A stretch of 64,000 nt of DNA from Chaunax sp. Z400 (GCA_037577475.1 CM075184.1:16928594-16992593); one strand, 5' to 3'. Positions 40,642-53,175 are shown, numbered from the stretch's first letter. Notes: generated from the sequence alone by a model not told the origin. A program made the numbers and translations.

Positions 40642-40749
40642 GAGAGCTGAGTGAGGATGTGGAGGCTGCTAGTGAGACCACCACAGACCAGGAGGACCAA
40701 ACCAAAGACAGAGAAAGTGGGGGGGAGAAGGAGCTCACCAAAGGGACAG
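40642..40749 (+). CDS. zfhx3: zfhx3 coding exon (probably exon 5): acidic linker
   Basis: The acceptor CCCCCTTCAG ends at 40641 and the donor ACAG|GTAAGG follows 40749. The exon is 108 nt, phase 1 in and phase 1 out, adding 36 residues (about 78-113). The product is a low-complexity acidic/polar linker rich in Glu, Asp, Thr and Lys with no recognisable domain. It opens ELSEDVE and ends KELTKGT, matching the EDVE and KELT landmarks I recall from the mammalian ZFHX3 linker. The exon is isolated between introns of about 30.6 and 9.7 kb. Because it is symmetric, skipping it would keep the reading frame. The splice signals and the family match support it even though it is short and weakly conserved. 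Confidence 0.88.
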
Positions 40750-41769
40750 GTAAGGCCAAAATTTACACCACATACATTTGGGGAATACACTTGGCCCTGC
40801 ATCTGAATGGTACTGAACAAGGGCCTTTTGTCTAATTAAATTAAACGTATTATAACAAAATATGGAGAGCCTTTTTTAGCATTTAACACTCTTTCTCTAA
40901 ACCCTATAAATCCACTTCTAGGCTGCACTTTTATGCTCCTGGTTTCTTAGAATTAAATTCCATCAGATACAGATAATTTAGGTAATATGTTCATGAGACA
41001 TGTGACCCATGTTTTGTCTTTGCTCAATAGAGGACGTGAGGAGAGGGGCCTATATGCATTATTCTAGCTGATCCATGTGTGTACACACATGTGATAGCAC
41101 TGCCCCCTGCCAACTTTGCTGCACACACACTGGAACTCAGACAACACTTACCTGAGTTTAATGTTGTCAGATCTACCTGGTTTTATCTGTGTCAGATTTA
41201 GGAGTTGAGTCTTAGGCAGATGGTTGGTCTGAGCCCATAAGGGGAGGAGCTTTAGGCCTGAACATGTTTGGTCAAGGGGAAGCTGCACTTCCTAAAAATG
41301 TGTTTAGACACATTTTAGGAACATTTCAGGTTTTAATCTTACAAGTTTTCAATTCAGTTGAGTGTTTTCAGCTTACGGTACGATTGGGGTCCGTCTGGAA
41401 GGTTTGATATTGTGTTAACAGGACTGTTTACAATTAAAGATGACATCAGTGATAATAGTAGAAGTACATAATCAATTGAGATGCTTGTAGCAATTGTCAT
41501 TCATTATTGTGTAGCTACAAGTACCTACGGAGGAACACTTTTTCTATTAGTGTTATAATAAGAAGGAGTGTTTTTGCTAATGTAATAACACTGATACTCT
41601 GTGTGGAGCCTGGAGTAAAGAAACTTTTACTCAAAAGTGTTAAAGATGTTGACACTTGTAGTACTTTCCGTACAGACACTGGATGGTCACATTTCAATCC
41701 TTAACATCAATTAAACAAAGTATTAAAATATTTTGTCCCACACACTGTACAGTATATGTGTATCACTGC

Positions 41770-41871
41770 ATCTATATGTAGATATCTATATCTATATATA
41801 GATATATCTATATATACTGTATATATCTATATATATCTATATCTATATATGCAGTATATATATAGATATAG

Positions 41872-41919
<48 letters not shown>

Positions 41920-41924
41920 ATATA

Positions 41925-41957
<33 letters not shown>

Positions 41958-41995
41958 ATATATATATAGATATATATATACACACACACACACAC
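41770..41995. repeat. Compound (AT)n / (ATCT)n / (CA)n microsatellite
   Basis: About 210 bases built almost only of TATA, ATCTATAT and AGATATAT units, many self-complementary, ending in a (CA)n run at about 41980-41994. The open frames here are artefacts of the repeat, reading as alternating Tyr and Ile. Confidence 0.95.
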
Positions 41996-43564
41996 TTTTG
42001 TTTACTGGTTATATTCAGACTTCTGAAATGTCAGTGTAAATAAAATATAGTTTCAATTTCCTCTTTTATGCACCATTTCCTTTGTACGTCTGTGTTAGAA
42101 AAACAATGTTGGCAGTTGAGACGTTTCTTATTCGATAGAAGAGATTTCTAATAATGATGACACTGAACAGTTACAGGCCTGGATAGATGCTTCTCACTTG
42201 TCTAACTTCTTGTGTTACTGCGGGATGTTTTGATTTACACTAGTCAGGTTAAAAGCTGGAAAACAATTCAGACCTTTTGCATACCTAAGTTTTTCTTAAA
42301 GTGCAGCAAAAAAAAAACGAAAAAAACTTCATCACAGTGTTTGAAGCCCAGCCTTTGTAAAAAGTCTTTGATATTCGAACTTCTATTTTAAATGAGGCTG
42401 AGTTGTTTGTGTTCTTTGAAAGGGCGACACTCTTCTTTGATGGAAGATATAATGATATGCATGCCTGACTGAATATGGCTAAAAGTATGTTTTAGCACAT
42501 CAAAATAAAGCACTTTAAAAAGCATTAAAATGAGCTGGCCGATTAATAATTCACTCATACCTGTGGTGCACAGGAAGATGACTCCTCGCATTAGGATTCC
42601 TCCTTTTTGAAAGGCATGCAATTTGATACAAGCATATTCGGTTCCTTTCCTCCCCTCTGCCTGTCGCTAATCACCAAATAAGTGTGTTTCTCTGTTTTCA
42701 CAAAGGAAATATGTGCTTGCATATGAAAAATTTACAGCTTCCCAGCAGCTTATTAGAAACGCTTAGTTAAAAATAGCATGTGCATTAGGGAAGCAGGTCT
42801 GAGGTTCTGTTTGATGTCAGTGAAAAGGTAGGTGGTTAGGTTAGGGTGGTGGATTCAATGCTGTGTTGTCAGCAAAAGCTAGACAGCTGTAGTTTAAAGG
42901 AAAGGTCCCTTTTTGTACTTTAAACTTTTTTGTGATTGATGAATACAATATCCATTCAAAGCAAGTGCAGAAAATCGTGTCGGGGGAAAAAAGCAAAGGA
43001 GACCTCACGATGCATTTGGTAAACAGAGGAGCACTTGTTTGGCTGGTGATTCTCTGAAGATGTTTGTACAGTAGGCACACAGATGGTGTGCATGATAGAA
43101 TATGATGCATGAGTGTCTTGACCAACCTGTTATTTATCTGAAAGGTGCTCAGTCTCCCACTGACTGAGGCTGAGCTGTATCTACGATCCATCATTAGAAC
43201 AACTGAAATATTTCTTCTCACCATTGTCATGTAGCTGTTGGAACAGAGCCCAACATTGTTCCTTTACAAATGACAGTCACTGTCAGACAGACCACATTAG
43301 CAAACACAGAAAAAAGGTTTCCTCCTTTTTAAAGCCACTGTCAATCTTATTTCCTCTTTCTTGTTCCTCAGCTCCTCAGTATTCATTAAAATCATTTAGA
43401 GGTACATCAGAAGCCTTTGTAAAATGCATACATATTCAGAGTGTCATCTTCTGAAAGATGCCTTCATTATTTTTTTTTATTTATCTCAAAGATAATACAT
43501 ATATGTACATGTACAGGTATTCATATATATGTAAATGTAATGTAATCGCAACACTGCAGGGCTA

Positions 43565-43622
43565 TTTATCTATCTATCTATCTATCATCTATCTATCATC
43601 TATCATCTATATAGATATATAG
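43565..43622. repeat. (TATC)n tetranucleotide repeat
   Basis: TATC units with CATC interruptions, followed by the complementary GATATATAGATA, so the two halves could pair. Confidence 0.92.
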
Positions 43623-43665
43623 ATACAGTATGTATTTAAGTGGAATAGCAGTAGCAGTCATTTAA

Positions 43666-43681
43666 TAATCATGCATGATTA
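43666..43681. promoter_or_regulatory. Perfect 16-bp palindrome with inverted TAAT sites
   Basis: TAATCATGCATGATTA reads the same on both strands and pairs two TAAT homeodomain cores around ATGCAT. A dimeric homeodomain/POU site is possible, but a 16-bp palindrome may also be chance in AT-rich intron. Confidence 0.3.
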
Positions 43682-46600
43682 GTGATTCAAAGGGTAATTT
43701 TGTAATGCTATGTATGAAATACATATGTTGAAATTCATGGCCGTGAACTTCACCACACACCTTCTTCACCATGCTGAGACAGCACTGGCACTGAAAAGAG
43801 CATCTGCATGGGAATAGGATCCTTACCTTCATTAAAGCAGGTGGTGTATGTATGCAGCAGTTGAATGTATGGGGATGCAGCAAGGAGAAAGTCAGGGTGG
43901 CGAGTGTACAGGAGATGGGAAGGTGAAGAGAGAAGGATGAAGAGGAAGGAGGGGGATTGTTAATACACCTGCAAACTCTGACTTAGGATCTGAATTTGAC
44001 ATATTTAACATTAATGTATGGGCGAGGTTGTATCGAAGGTTGGAGCGGTGCTACTGTATGTGGGGAGATGGAGGTGGGGAAGAGGGAGAGAGAAATATTC
44101 TCTCCACTCTGGGGGCTGGGAAGGTGGTAGTCTGAAATTTAGCTCGATAAATAATTCTTTTTATGATTTTTTTCTTAAAGTCATTTCATGGGAGGTGGAG
44201 AGTAATTCCTCAGCCTTGGTTGTCTTTTTTATTTCACTCAAACATGTCCATTTCTTTGCTAAGCCATGTGCATGATCCTTAAAGTTTTTCTTCATTTACC
44301 GATGGATTTAACAGTCTCTTGGTATGTATTTCACATGTTAATAACATCTGTGTCTTTTATGGTGCTCTCTGCAAACAATGCATGATATGTAAAGAGAGTC
44401 ATAGTAACAGACACTAAGAGTAAAGTTTGATAAAACTGTATAACTTGAGCAAAAAGGAAGATTATTTTGGTATGTTATGTGTAACACAATCACTTCATTT
44501 GATATTATTGTGTTCTTTAGATCCCATTATGTCAATCTTTCTTTATTCACACATGAAGTAAAAAATGTCGTTTGTCTGCACTACATCCCTTTGCAGCATC
44601 ACTTGTATTGCTGGAATGTGGGCAGAGATGCTGGTCTGTGTTAGCTTGAATGTTAGTGTTGTTAAGGTGTGTAGGAGTATTTTGATGTGGTTTTGTGGAG
44701 AATCAATTAAATCTGATATGGAGGTTCCAATTTAGCATTAGCTGTGGCACACTTTTACACTGAGTGTGTACAAATCATTTGGTATTTTTCTCCTTTGTTA
44801 CATCCTAAAGCACTTAGCTCCATGAATAAAATAAAAATAGGTAAAATCTAAAGGATATATATACACAATGGAGCGTCAATACGTTTTAGAATGAAAACCG
44901 ACAGCATAAATGTGTTTTCATTAATGTGTTGCATGTTCTGTAAACTTGAAACAATGAATTATTTGTAATGATATAGTTACAAATTATACGTTAAAACTAG
45001 ATATTTCCTAACAGATGATTCAGCATATTAACCTGAGAACCTGTCAGTAGAACCTGTATTAAGAGGAACCTGTTGCACCTGTTGCTGAAGGACCACCTAT
45101 GGCTAATGTCACCTATGCTAACATAATACCTGAGAAATGTTTGGATAAAGAGTGAGCAGCTGGGTGTGCTTATACAATCAAACATATCAGCCTGTGTATT
45201 TTTATGGATCCACACCCACCTGTGTGTTTTTATAAATGTGCTTTAACATGCATATGTGCACATTCAGGTGTGTTGTGTGCAGGAGAAGTAAATGACATGT
45301 TGCACACTGCCGATGCCGCACTTCGTCTGTATAATAAAAATGATTATTAACATCCCCAAGACCAGAACCATGCCATTGCAAACTTCTTTTTTTTATGCTC
45401 TATATCGTTGTTCTTGTGTTACTAATTTAGGGACAGACACAGCAAATGTTATTGATTGTTCTCCATACAACAATGCAGATATGTAGATTTGATATTAGCT
45501 GTGATTTAAGTTGAAATTGCAAGCTTATGGTTATTTACAATCAAATTATTCAAGTTTATTTTATTGTTACTCTAAACTGGGTGACATTCAGTGCAGTGGA
45601 GATTTGTTATTGCTTTTAAAGCCCTAAGTAGTGTGAGAAATCAGGAGCAAGAGCAGTGAAAATATTTACATATTCATATCACGTCCTATGAGTGCTTGTC
45701 ATCCCTCAAATTGTAATTCCTTTTGTCTTTGAAGATAATAGGTCGTAAATTGTCCTTGTTTGCGAGCCAGCTCTCTGAAAGCTCAGTGTTTATGAGTCTT
45801 ACCGCAGGGTGTCTAATGGCCATTGCTATGTTTCTGAGCGTCCTGTAAAGGTGAACGCCAAGTCATCCATGTTGTTCAGTGGCCTGATGATAATGCCTCT
45901 GCTAATTATTAGATGTGGCCTTTATACATAATAGGAAATAATTTCATGTATGGCTTCGGTATCAGGTTTTTAGTTCAATGTTTCACGTTTATAGTATTTC
46001 CTTTATAATTAATGCAGAAGAATTATCTGGGAAATATCGCATGAAATGAAACACTGCCCTTTATTTCTGAGGGCTCTGACACAGGCTATAGATTAAAAAC
46101 CTGGATAGACATTGGGAAAAGTAAAGACACTGTTCGGGTTTTGTTAGCTTAGCATTAAAAGAGAGTGAGATGTAGCACGGGGGGAGTTGAATCATCTCCA
46201 TATTAATGACCCACTTGTAGAGTGAATGGAGGTAAAGTTATGCAGCCTCGCTGGCATGGACAGACGTGATGATAGGTTATGTTTTTTACAACCGGAGGCC
46301 TGAAGCTGCCACGATGAGACAGGAACTGTGGTAATGAGGAGGCAGAGGCTCCAGAGATGATGAGGACCCCATGTCAGCCAGTAGGAGAGGAATTCCCCTC
46401 AAAAACACCGGAATATTTTCCCATCCTCCACTTCCTTACATGTTTACTGTAGCTTGAATTGTAGAATATGGATAACCTCGCCCCAAGGACAAAGCAGATT
46501 AATCGCAGCTGTGACCACACTCCTGGAAGATTTCAATGGCAGATGACCTGTGATGGTTAATTCAGTCTGTGCTGTGTCAGTCACTCTGTCAAGCAGCCAT

Positions 46601-47399
46601 CCTTTTTTTCCCTTTCAAAGCTCAACAAGGCTGTGATTGCTCCAAAGATCTGTGCAGTGTGCTGACAGCCCCTGTGCTGCTTGAATAATACAGTCCAGAT
46701 ATGAGGGGTGAGACAAGGTGCCAGAGTCCAATTCGCTTACGGGACTTGACAGCACAAAAGCCTCTGGTTTACGGAAAAGAGGCATGAATTAATAATCACC
46801 TAATTGACTCTGTGGGTTGTTTTTTTTTCTCCATTTCTGCTTTGCCTTTTGTGCTTTCAAACAAAAGCCCACCCTGTGTATCTGTCAGAGGAGGTGAGGT
46901 GTGGATGGGGTGCTGTGATCATGACCAGGCAGAAGAGGTCAGAGCAACAGACAGACTCCTGACAGAAATTAAGGTCACTGACAAAGGGCGAGTCCGTAGA
47001 GGTCTCTGTGGAGGACTAATTGTTAAGCATTGTGAATCTAACAAGGCACTGAGGTTTAAATAAAGAAATAAACTATTATTTTTTTAAGTCTTATTTAAAG
47101 CATTACCACTCACATTTACAATTTCCAGTACGGTGACCTCATGATGAAACTGTAACTTCAAGAGTAACTTGGCGAGTTACTGCTACAGGAATTATTCTTT
47201 GTGCCTCAAATTGTTTTTAGTTATTTTTCATAAACCACAGTGTATCTCACCCAGGACTATCCTTCTCAGTTTATTTTTTTTATTTTTTCCCCCTCCATCT
47301 GAACTCCATGTTTTGGTCATAGGTTCTCAGGTTCTCAGTAACTGCTTGTGCCAACCAATGCTCGGAATATTGGTGTCTTAACTGTTAGACTGTCCTAAC

Positions 47400-47415
47400 G
47401 GGGGGGGGGGGGGGG
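47400..47415. repeat. Poly-G run
   Basis: Sixteen consecutive G on the sense strand. Runs like this are often length-variable and prone to sequencing error. Confidence 0.9.
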
Positions 47416-48088
47416 AACCCCTGTCATCTCTGTTTTGTTCCCAGCTTCTCAACGTTTCAGTCAATTTTTCCATCATCTTTGACAAGAAAAAACAGGATAC
47501 AGTAGTTGGATGTTAGTCACGGTGCCAGTGTAGTGTCAGGGTTTAAGATTCTTAAGAGAAGGCGATTGATCAGATTTATGGAGTCCTAATTGGCCATGAC
47601 GACAAAGACTGCATCTGAGTAAGCCTCCCCAGCATCCCAACATCTGTCCCCCTCTCTCTCGGCCTCTCTTTCACACACACGTAACATAAAACACCCTGAG
47701 CTAGAAAGCCAGTTTGGTTCCTCTCTATGGCAGCTCTCCAGTGCCCTATAGCATAAACTTGTTTCACTACTCAGATTCTTACTGAGATAGTAGAAAGTGA
47801 ACTATACTTATAATCAATTATGTTTATCCTCTTAATCAGGAGGCTGAGAAGATACTTGTGTCTAACTAATCCATGCTTACTCTGTGTGCTGTGTGCATAC
47901 ATTTTATAGCTGCAGCACAAGCTCTGACTTGGCTGCCCTTATTATGCTCACATGAAAACTGAGTCTTATGATTTCTTCGTACACTTTAAGTCAATTCCAG
48001 TGAAGGACAGTTACACATATTTAAGGTGTATTATCTGCAAGATGTATTTCTTTCACTCCCACACACAAACACATTGCATGATACTGTT

Positions 48089-48133
48089 GAGTATCCTAAA
48101 ATACAACAGATACTGTTGTATTTTAGGATACTC
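48089..48133. repeat. Perfect inverted repeat (20-bp stem, 5-nt loop)
   Basis: The left arm 48089-48108 starts GAGTATCC and ends ACAACA. The right arm 48114-48133 is its exact reverse complement. The loop is GATAC. No transposon end or terminator logic applies in this context. A recent fold-back duplication by template switching is the simplest reading. Confidence 0.9.
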
Positions 48134-50372
48134 TTTGGCTCCTTTCCTTCTCGACTTTGTATCAATGAGGCTTCTGGCAAAAGATCAAAAGTTTCTTGAT
48201 ATGACTGAGCTGCTGATTGAGAGACAATCAGCTAATAAGCAGAAATATAATTTAAGTTAATTTCCTAAGTAATTAACTAGAGAAATAAATTCTGATAGAA
48301 AATATGTAATGATAATTGAATGAAATCACCTAATGACTTGGAATTGTCCTGTTAAATGTGAGCAACCATATTGTTAAAATGGTTTGGTGACCACAGATGA
48401 CCGTCCTTATTTTCCCTGAGAGATGAGTTCAGGTGAAGTAGGAGTGGAGTGAAGTGGAGTTGCGGAGGAGGAGGAAATGGTGAGGACAGTACCATGACTG
48501 AGAGGTTAATGTCAGGGAATGGGAGGTTCCTTTTGTTTAACATTCCCTTTGTTTATTGGCGGATGTGTTTAATAGGATTGACTGTGACTGAACCCTAATA
48601 GGGCCTCCCTGGCTGATCCTGGTGTCTCTGGGAGATCTTGCAGGCTGCTCTGTCCAAAGCCAGGTCCCCCACTGGGTAATCAGCTCAACTGCCCTCGTCC
48701 TGATTGGAGCTGACATTTTAATGTCTGGAACAGGAGCGTGGTCAGCCCTGCTTAACCTGACCCCCCGCCAAACCACCCCTCCCCTGCCAATGGCCTCTTT
48801 TCTCAATTTGCCCTTCTTGGACCGTACAAATAAGGCCAAATTTAACTCTTTATGGGTTTGTTAGGGTTTAGTAAGACACCTCCTTAAATTTCACAGGAAA
48901 CTCTTTCCATTGGTGACAAAGCTCCATACTGGCTCCGTGTGTATTTAGCTGCTCTGTGAGCCTGTGCGTAACTGAGTGCTTTAGTGAGATGCCATTGCTG
49001 TGTGCCACCTCTAGTTTCACTTGGTTGGCAACATGAGGCCCTGCTCTGGAGACGTTAAAAAGAAGAAGATATGCTATTTTGTTGATATTGGTGGATGAGC
49101 TGATTGGTTATTCGGTTAGTGAGTTATTGAATAACTCAAGGTAACTATACATATACAGTAGGTGATGGAAATCTTTTCAAAGATTGGAAGCCACCAGACA
49201 ATGACTGTGGCTTCTTTTCTCACAGACTGAGCACCAGAACATGACTGTGTCCTGTGAAAAGGCCTGGGTATGGATAATAATCAGTCCGATGCCATTTTTG
49301 AGCCCGGTGGCATCTTTTCATGTCTTGAAAATCTCTGAATTAACTCAAAGCTCGTTGTTTGATGGAACCAATACTTGCCAAGGGGGGGGGGTTGAACAGA
49401 GGTTTTCTAATCTTCCTGTCGCCTTTTTCTTTTTGTCACAGTCCACTTACAGAGAACTACAACACACTGGAGAAGGCTTAACTGGTTACAGAAATGCCGG
49501 TGAAACAGAAAATTCTACTGGTATTCCCCTGCTTATGGAAACAAAGAGCTGAGAAATCTTCCAAGCGGGCCTTAAATGCCTGATTACACAAATCTTTCTT
49601 GGTCCCTTAAAGAGAACATGATCACTCTTTCATAATTTACACTGTGCCTATTGGTTAAGATAGCAAATATCTGAATTTTACCATCTTCTTCTGTTTTTGC
49701 TTGTGGATCCTTTGTGTGATAACAAGGACAAATGTAAGAAGAAGTGTTTGATGGTATCAGGATTGCTTCATTCAACAACACGTTATCAGTGTAAAATGTA
49801 CACAAGACTATAGATTTAAAATATTGCATATTAGCTGACATTGAGCATCACATATATGTGGAACATAAATAATCACAATCTGTAGGGTAATTTGAGAAAA
49901 AGTAATTAGAGAACCAAGACGTGTTTAAAGTCTCAGATTGATGTGCATCTCTTTACCTTTCTCGCTATGTTTGTTTACCTTGTCTCAGGTTTAGAAACTC
50001 ACGTGGACTGAAAAAATGGGTTGTGTGAGACCTTAAGTTGCACCCTGTGGCAAATTAATATTTTCATTACCTGTGTGTGGTGTTGTATGATATCCTGACA
50101 AGCCAACATTGAACGAGACAGCCAATCAGAGCATGTTGGCTGTGAGTTTCCTTGGCAGCAGGGGAAAACAAGTGAGATGTGTGTGGTATTTTTTTATTAG
50201 GAGACATGAGTTGGATAACAGCACTTCCAATGCCAAATACCTATTTAATGCAGTTATATCACATTTAAGAAAGACTCCAAAGCCTTTTATCCACAGTGTT
50301 AATGACTGACCTGCTCCCAGTCTGCCATATCCTCACCTTGTTTTGACATGTCTGCTCTCCTCTCTTTACCCC

Positions 50373-50430
50373 TCTGTGTCTCTGTGTGTGTGTCTCTGTG
50401 TGTGTGTGTCTGTGTGAATGTGTGTATGTT
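50373..50430 (+). repeat. UG-rich repeat adjoining 3' splice site
   Basis: TG dinucleotide runs interrupted by TCTC and GAA end six bases before the TTCTGCAG acceptor of the next exon. The tract occupies the place normally taken by the polypyrimidine tract, leaving a weak-looking splice site. UG repeats are known binding sites for TDP-43 and CELF-type proteins. Regulation here is inference. Confidence 0.88.
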
Positions 50431-50436
50431 CTGCAG

Positions 50437-50570
50437 TGTCCGGGCACTCAGAACGGCACAAGTCAGATTCCCCAGTCCCCTCCAAAAGGCCGTCTTCGCG
50501 GTCAGAGACCTCAGAGAGCCCGCTCTCCTCAAAGCGTCCCAGGACAGCTGAGAAGAGTTCTGCGGAGCAG
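50437..50570 (+). CDS. zfhx3: zfhx3 coding exon (probably exon 6): Ser/Arg/Pro-rich linker
   Basis: The acceptor TTCTGCAG ends at 50436 and the donor GCAG|GTAAGA follows 50570. The exon is 134 nt, phase 1 in and phase 0 out, giving residues 114-158. The product is a basic, Ser- and Pro-rich linker with repeated SKRP motifs and the segment SESPLSSKRPRTAE. That segment is almost identical to the mammalian ZFHX3 linker directly before the next zinc finger. Its basic SSKRPR cluster could contribute to nuclear import (inference). Skipping it would shift the frame. The upstream UG repeat may make recognition conditional. Confidence 0.93.
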
Positions 50571-51129
50571 GTAAGAGTTACAAACCACACAATTTTGACA
50601 ACACTGGTGTCTTCAGATGTTCGTAAAAATTAATTAGGGGATTCTAGCCAACGGTTATCTCAACCTCAGTTGTGACGCCCTCGTTATAAGCTTGAAATGT
50701 ACACATCAATTAAAAGAAGAAATTTAAAATATACCTCTGATAATTTTTAGTTTATCTCACGAACCCTTTTTTTTGTTTTTGTTTTTTTTTATCATGCAGG
50801 CTTCTTTTTCAAATCTACCCAAAATTATTTTTAACCTTTCTGCTGCAGTTACACAGCTAATTGTGTATAAGGTGGAAAATCAATATGGTATTTGACAGAT
50901 GCGAGCACTTTGAAGTGGGTGCCAAGACTCAGTGCTGCTCAGTATTACACTGTTGTCTGTGATCAGAGGGATCTGCCTGCTTGAGGGAAGGGGGCCCCAA
51001 TCCTCCGCCTGATCTACAGCTCCACTTCAAGTAGAGCCACTCTGCTCACCGCACCCATTTGACCCTATTAACCCTCTGTGGGTCGGTTTCCCCCCCGCTC
51101 TCTCTGTTCCTGTCTCTACCCTCACCCAG
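50571..51129 (+). other. zfhx3: Short intron (probably intron 6), 559 bp
   Basis: GT at 50571 and AG at 51129, with a T-rich run near 50766-50790 and a good pyrimidine tract at about 51088-51128. I see no other feature. Confidence 0.93.
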
Positions 51130-51330
51130 ATGTACCAGTGCCCCTACTGCAAGTTCACCAACACGGACCTGAACCGTCTCAGAATGCACGTGATGACACA
51201 ACACTCTGTCCAGCCCATGTTACGATGCCCATTATGCCAGGACATGCTCAACAACAAGATCCACTTGCAGTTCCACCTCACACACCTCCACAGTGTGGCT
51301 CCTGACTGTGTTGACAAGCTAATTGCCACA
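51130..51330 (+). CDS. zfhx3: zfhx3 coding exon (probably exon 7): two adjacent C2H2 fingers
   Basis: The acceptor CACCCAG ends at 51129 and the donor CACA|GTAAGT follows 51330. The exon is 201 nt, phase 0 in and out, giving residues 159-225. It encodes two consecutive zinc fingers. The first is CPYC with HVMTQH as the distal pair. The second is CPLC with HLTHLH as the distal pair. They are joined by the linker SVQPMLR. Both are close to identical to the equivalent ZFHX3 fingers as I recall them. The exon is symmetric, so skipping would remove exactly this finger pair in frame. The ATG at its first codon is internal, not a start site. Confidence 0.96.
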
Positions 51331-53175
51331 GTAAGTCCTCTGTTGTGTACATGCTTTTTCACTTTTATATTTCTTAGCCAACAATGTTTTTGAATACTTT
51401 TCTTTACCAGCCTGCATTTTTCAAGGTAACCTGAAGTTAGTCTGTATTTTTGCTAGATTGGTATGTATTGACTCGGCATGTTAAATACACATTCTTTATT
51501 CTGGTCATCCAGCACTATAGTAAACAGAATGCATAAACACTTCAGGTAATACGTTATCCAAAGTTTATATAAGTCAGGGAATGCAGTTGACGAAAAGCAC
51601 AATAGATGACAGATGTATGGCCTTGCCGTTTGGACGTGTATGTGTTATGTGTTAGGTATAGAATACATACTGGAGCACCAATCAGAGTTTTGATTCCAAT
51701 CTCTCTGTCCATTCTGTCACACATTGTGTCACACAGTCATTTATGCTTTGATACTTTGTTTTACTTGAACACATGGAAAACAACACACATTGTTTTGTTT
51801 TTTTGTGATCTGATTATTTATTGTTAGCTAACATAGTTTTTTTTTTTATGTGAATCATAGGGATCTCTAACTTGAGTTTCGTCATACAATCTTTTCCTGT
51901 ATAATGGATGTTATGTTAAATGAATCTTGAATCTTATAGCCAGTCAGATTACAAACTATAGGGGTCAGCTCAATGACCAGTGAATGACTCAGCAATACCA
52001 AGGAGATGAGTCACTTGGTCTTAATCAATCCTTCACCCTAGAGTGGCTGCATGGTTGGTTATAAGAACAATTGTCATTCCTGTGTTCCTTCCCAGCATTC
52101 AATCCTTTATTTTCCACCTCTTTTTTATTGTCTTATTGTGCCAAGAATCAGAGAGCACTTTTTCAGCTCTCTTTTAATCTCATTTGGCGAAGGGAACTCC
52201 ACTCTGTTTTTATATTTTGTTAATTATTTCAAGATGAGCAGGCCTCTGTTCATTTATTACTTCACTGACATAATGTCTGTGATCACCTGTGCACTAGTCA
52301 AAACAAAGCCTTTCATTATGAATGTGTTAAAATAATTGTGACACAGACTAATCAAAATTTAATTAACTGTGTCCCCCCTTAGGAAATTCAAGTAAAAGCA
52401 ATAAAAATGTTATTACTCACCAGAAATCTGGTCAAATCAAGTCTACTATAAAAAAGCAACTATATATGGACTTTGTAGAAAGCAAACACTGTTTTAAAAT
52501 TTTGTCAATGTTCAGGTCCACTTCTATAGGAAATGAGCGGCAAAATTTGTTAATAGATTGAGCCGTGCAACCTTTGATTTCCAAATCCTTAAATTGGATT
52601 TATATCAGCTGCAATGCACGAATACACCATTTTCCACATAGAGAGAATACTTTCTTTGCTTTATTTAATGCTCATCAAGAAATAATAAGAATTTATATGC
52701 CCAGTTTTCTTGTAAATAACTGAGCAAATCATTGTTCTGTTCTATTCTGTGACACTTAATAGCTTGCTGGACAATCATAGAGTAAAACATTGCTCTGTCT
52801 GCTGCCTTGCCATCTTCATCCCCCATCTAGAAAGTAAATGGCAAGCACATTAGTATGGTCAACAGCAATATTTATTTCTTTTATAGAGGTAGCAATGTAC
52901 TACACCACTGCAAGAAAGCTGTGATAGAACAGAGGTAATACAACACATGTTAAAGCCAGCACCTTTTTTTATAACTACTGAATGCAAATGGAGAGCTACA
53001 TTATCATTTTCATATGTCTAAGGAGACGAGCCTGATTAATTCTGAAATAGGTGACTTTTATTTCTTGCCAAGCATGCATAATGGTGCATTCAATCGCCAC
53101 CTTTCATCCCTTCATCCACCTATCTTCTTTTTTTATACTCCCTCCTTTCCTGTCTCCCATGCCTACATCCATCTA

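Larger units (their letters stand above)
40750..50436 (+). other. zfhx3: Intron (probably intron 5), about 9.7 kb
   Basis: GT at 40750 and AG at 50436. No coding exon or other gene is supported inside. Contents are a long AT/CA microsatellite (41770-41995), a TATC repeat (43565-43622), a perfect hairpin (48089-48133), poly-G runs at 47400-47415 and 49382-49390, and a UG-rich repeat abutting the 3' splice site (50373-50430). The blocks 45730-45960 and 48590-48850 look like candidate conserved noncoding DNA. Confidence 0.87.

Noticed and set aside
41756..42043. 95-codon open frame of alternating Tyr and Ile
   Set aside because: Pure product of the AT microsatellite.
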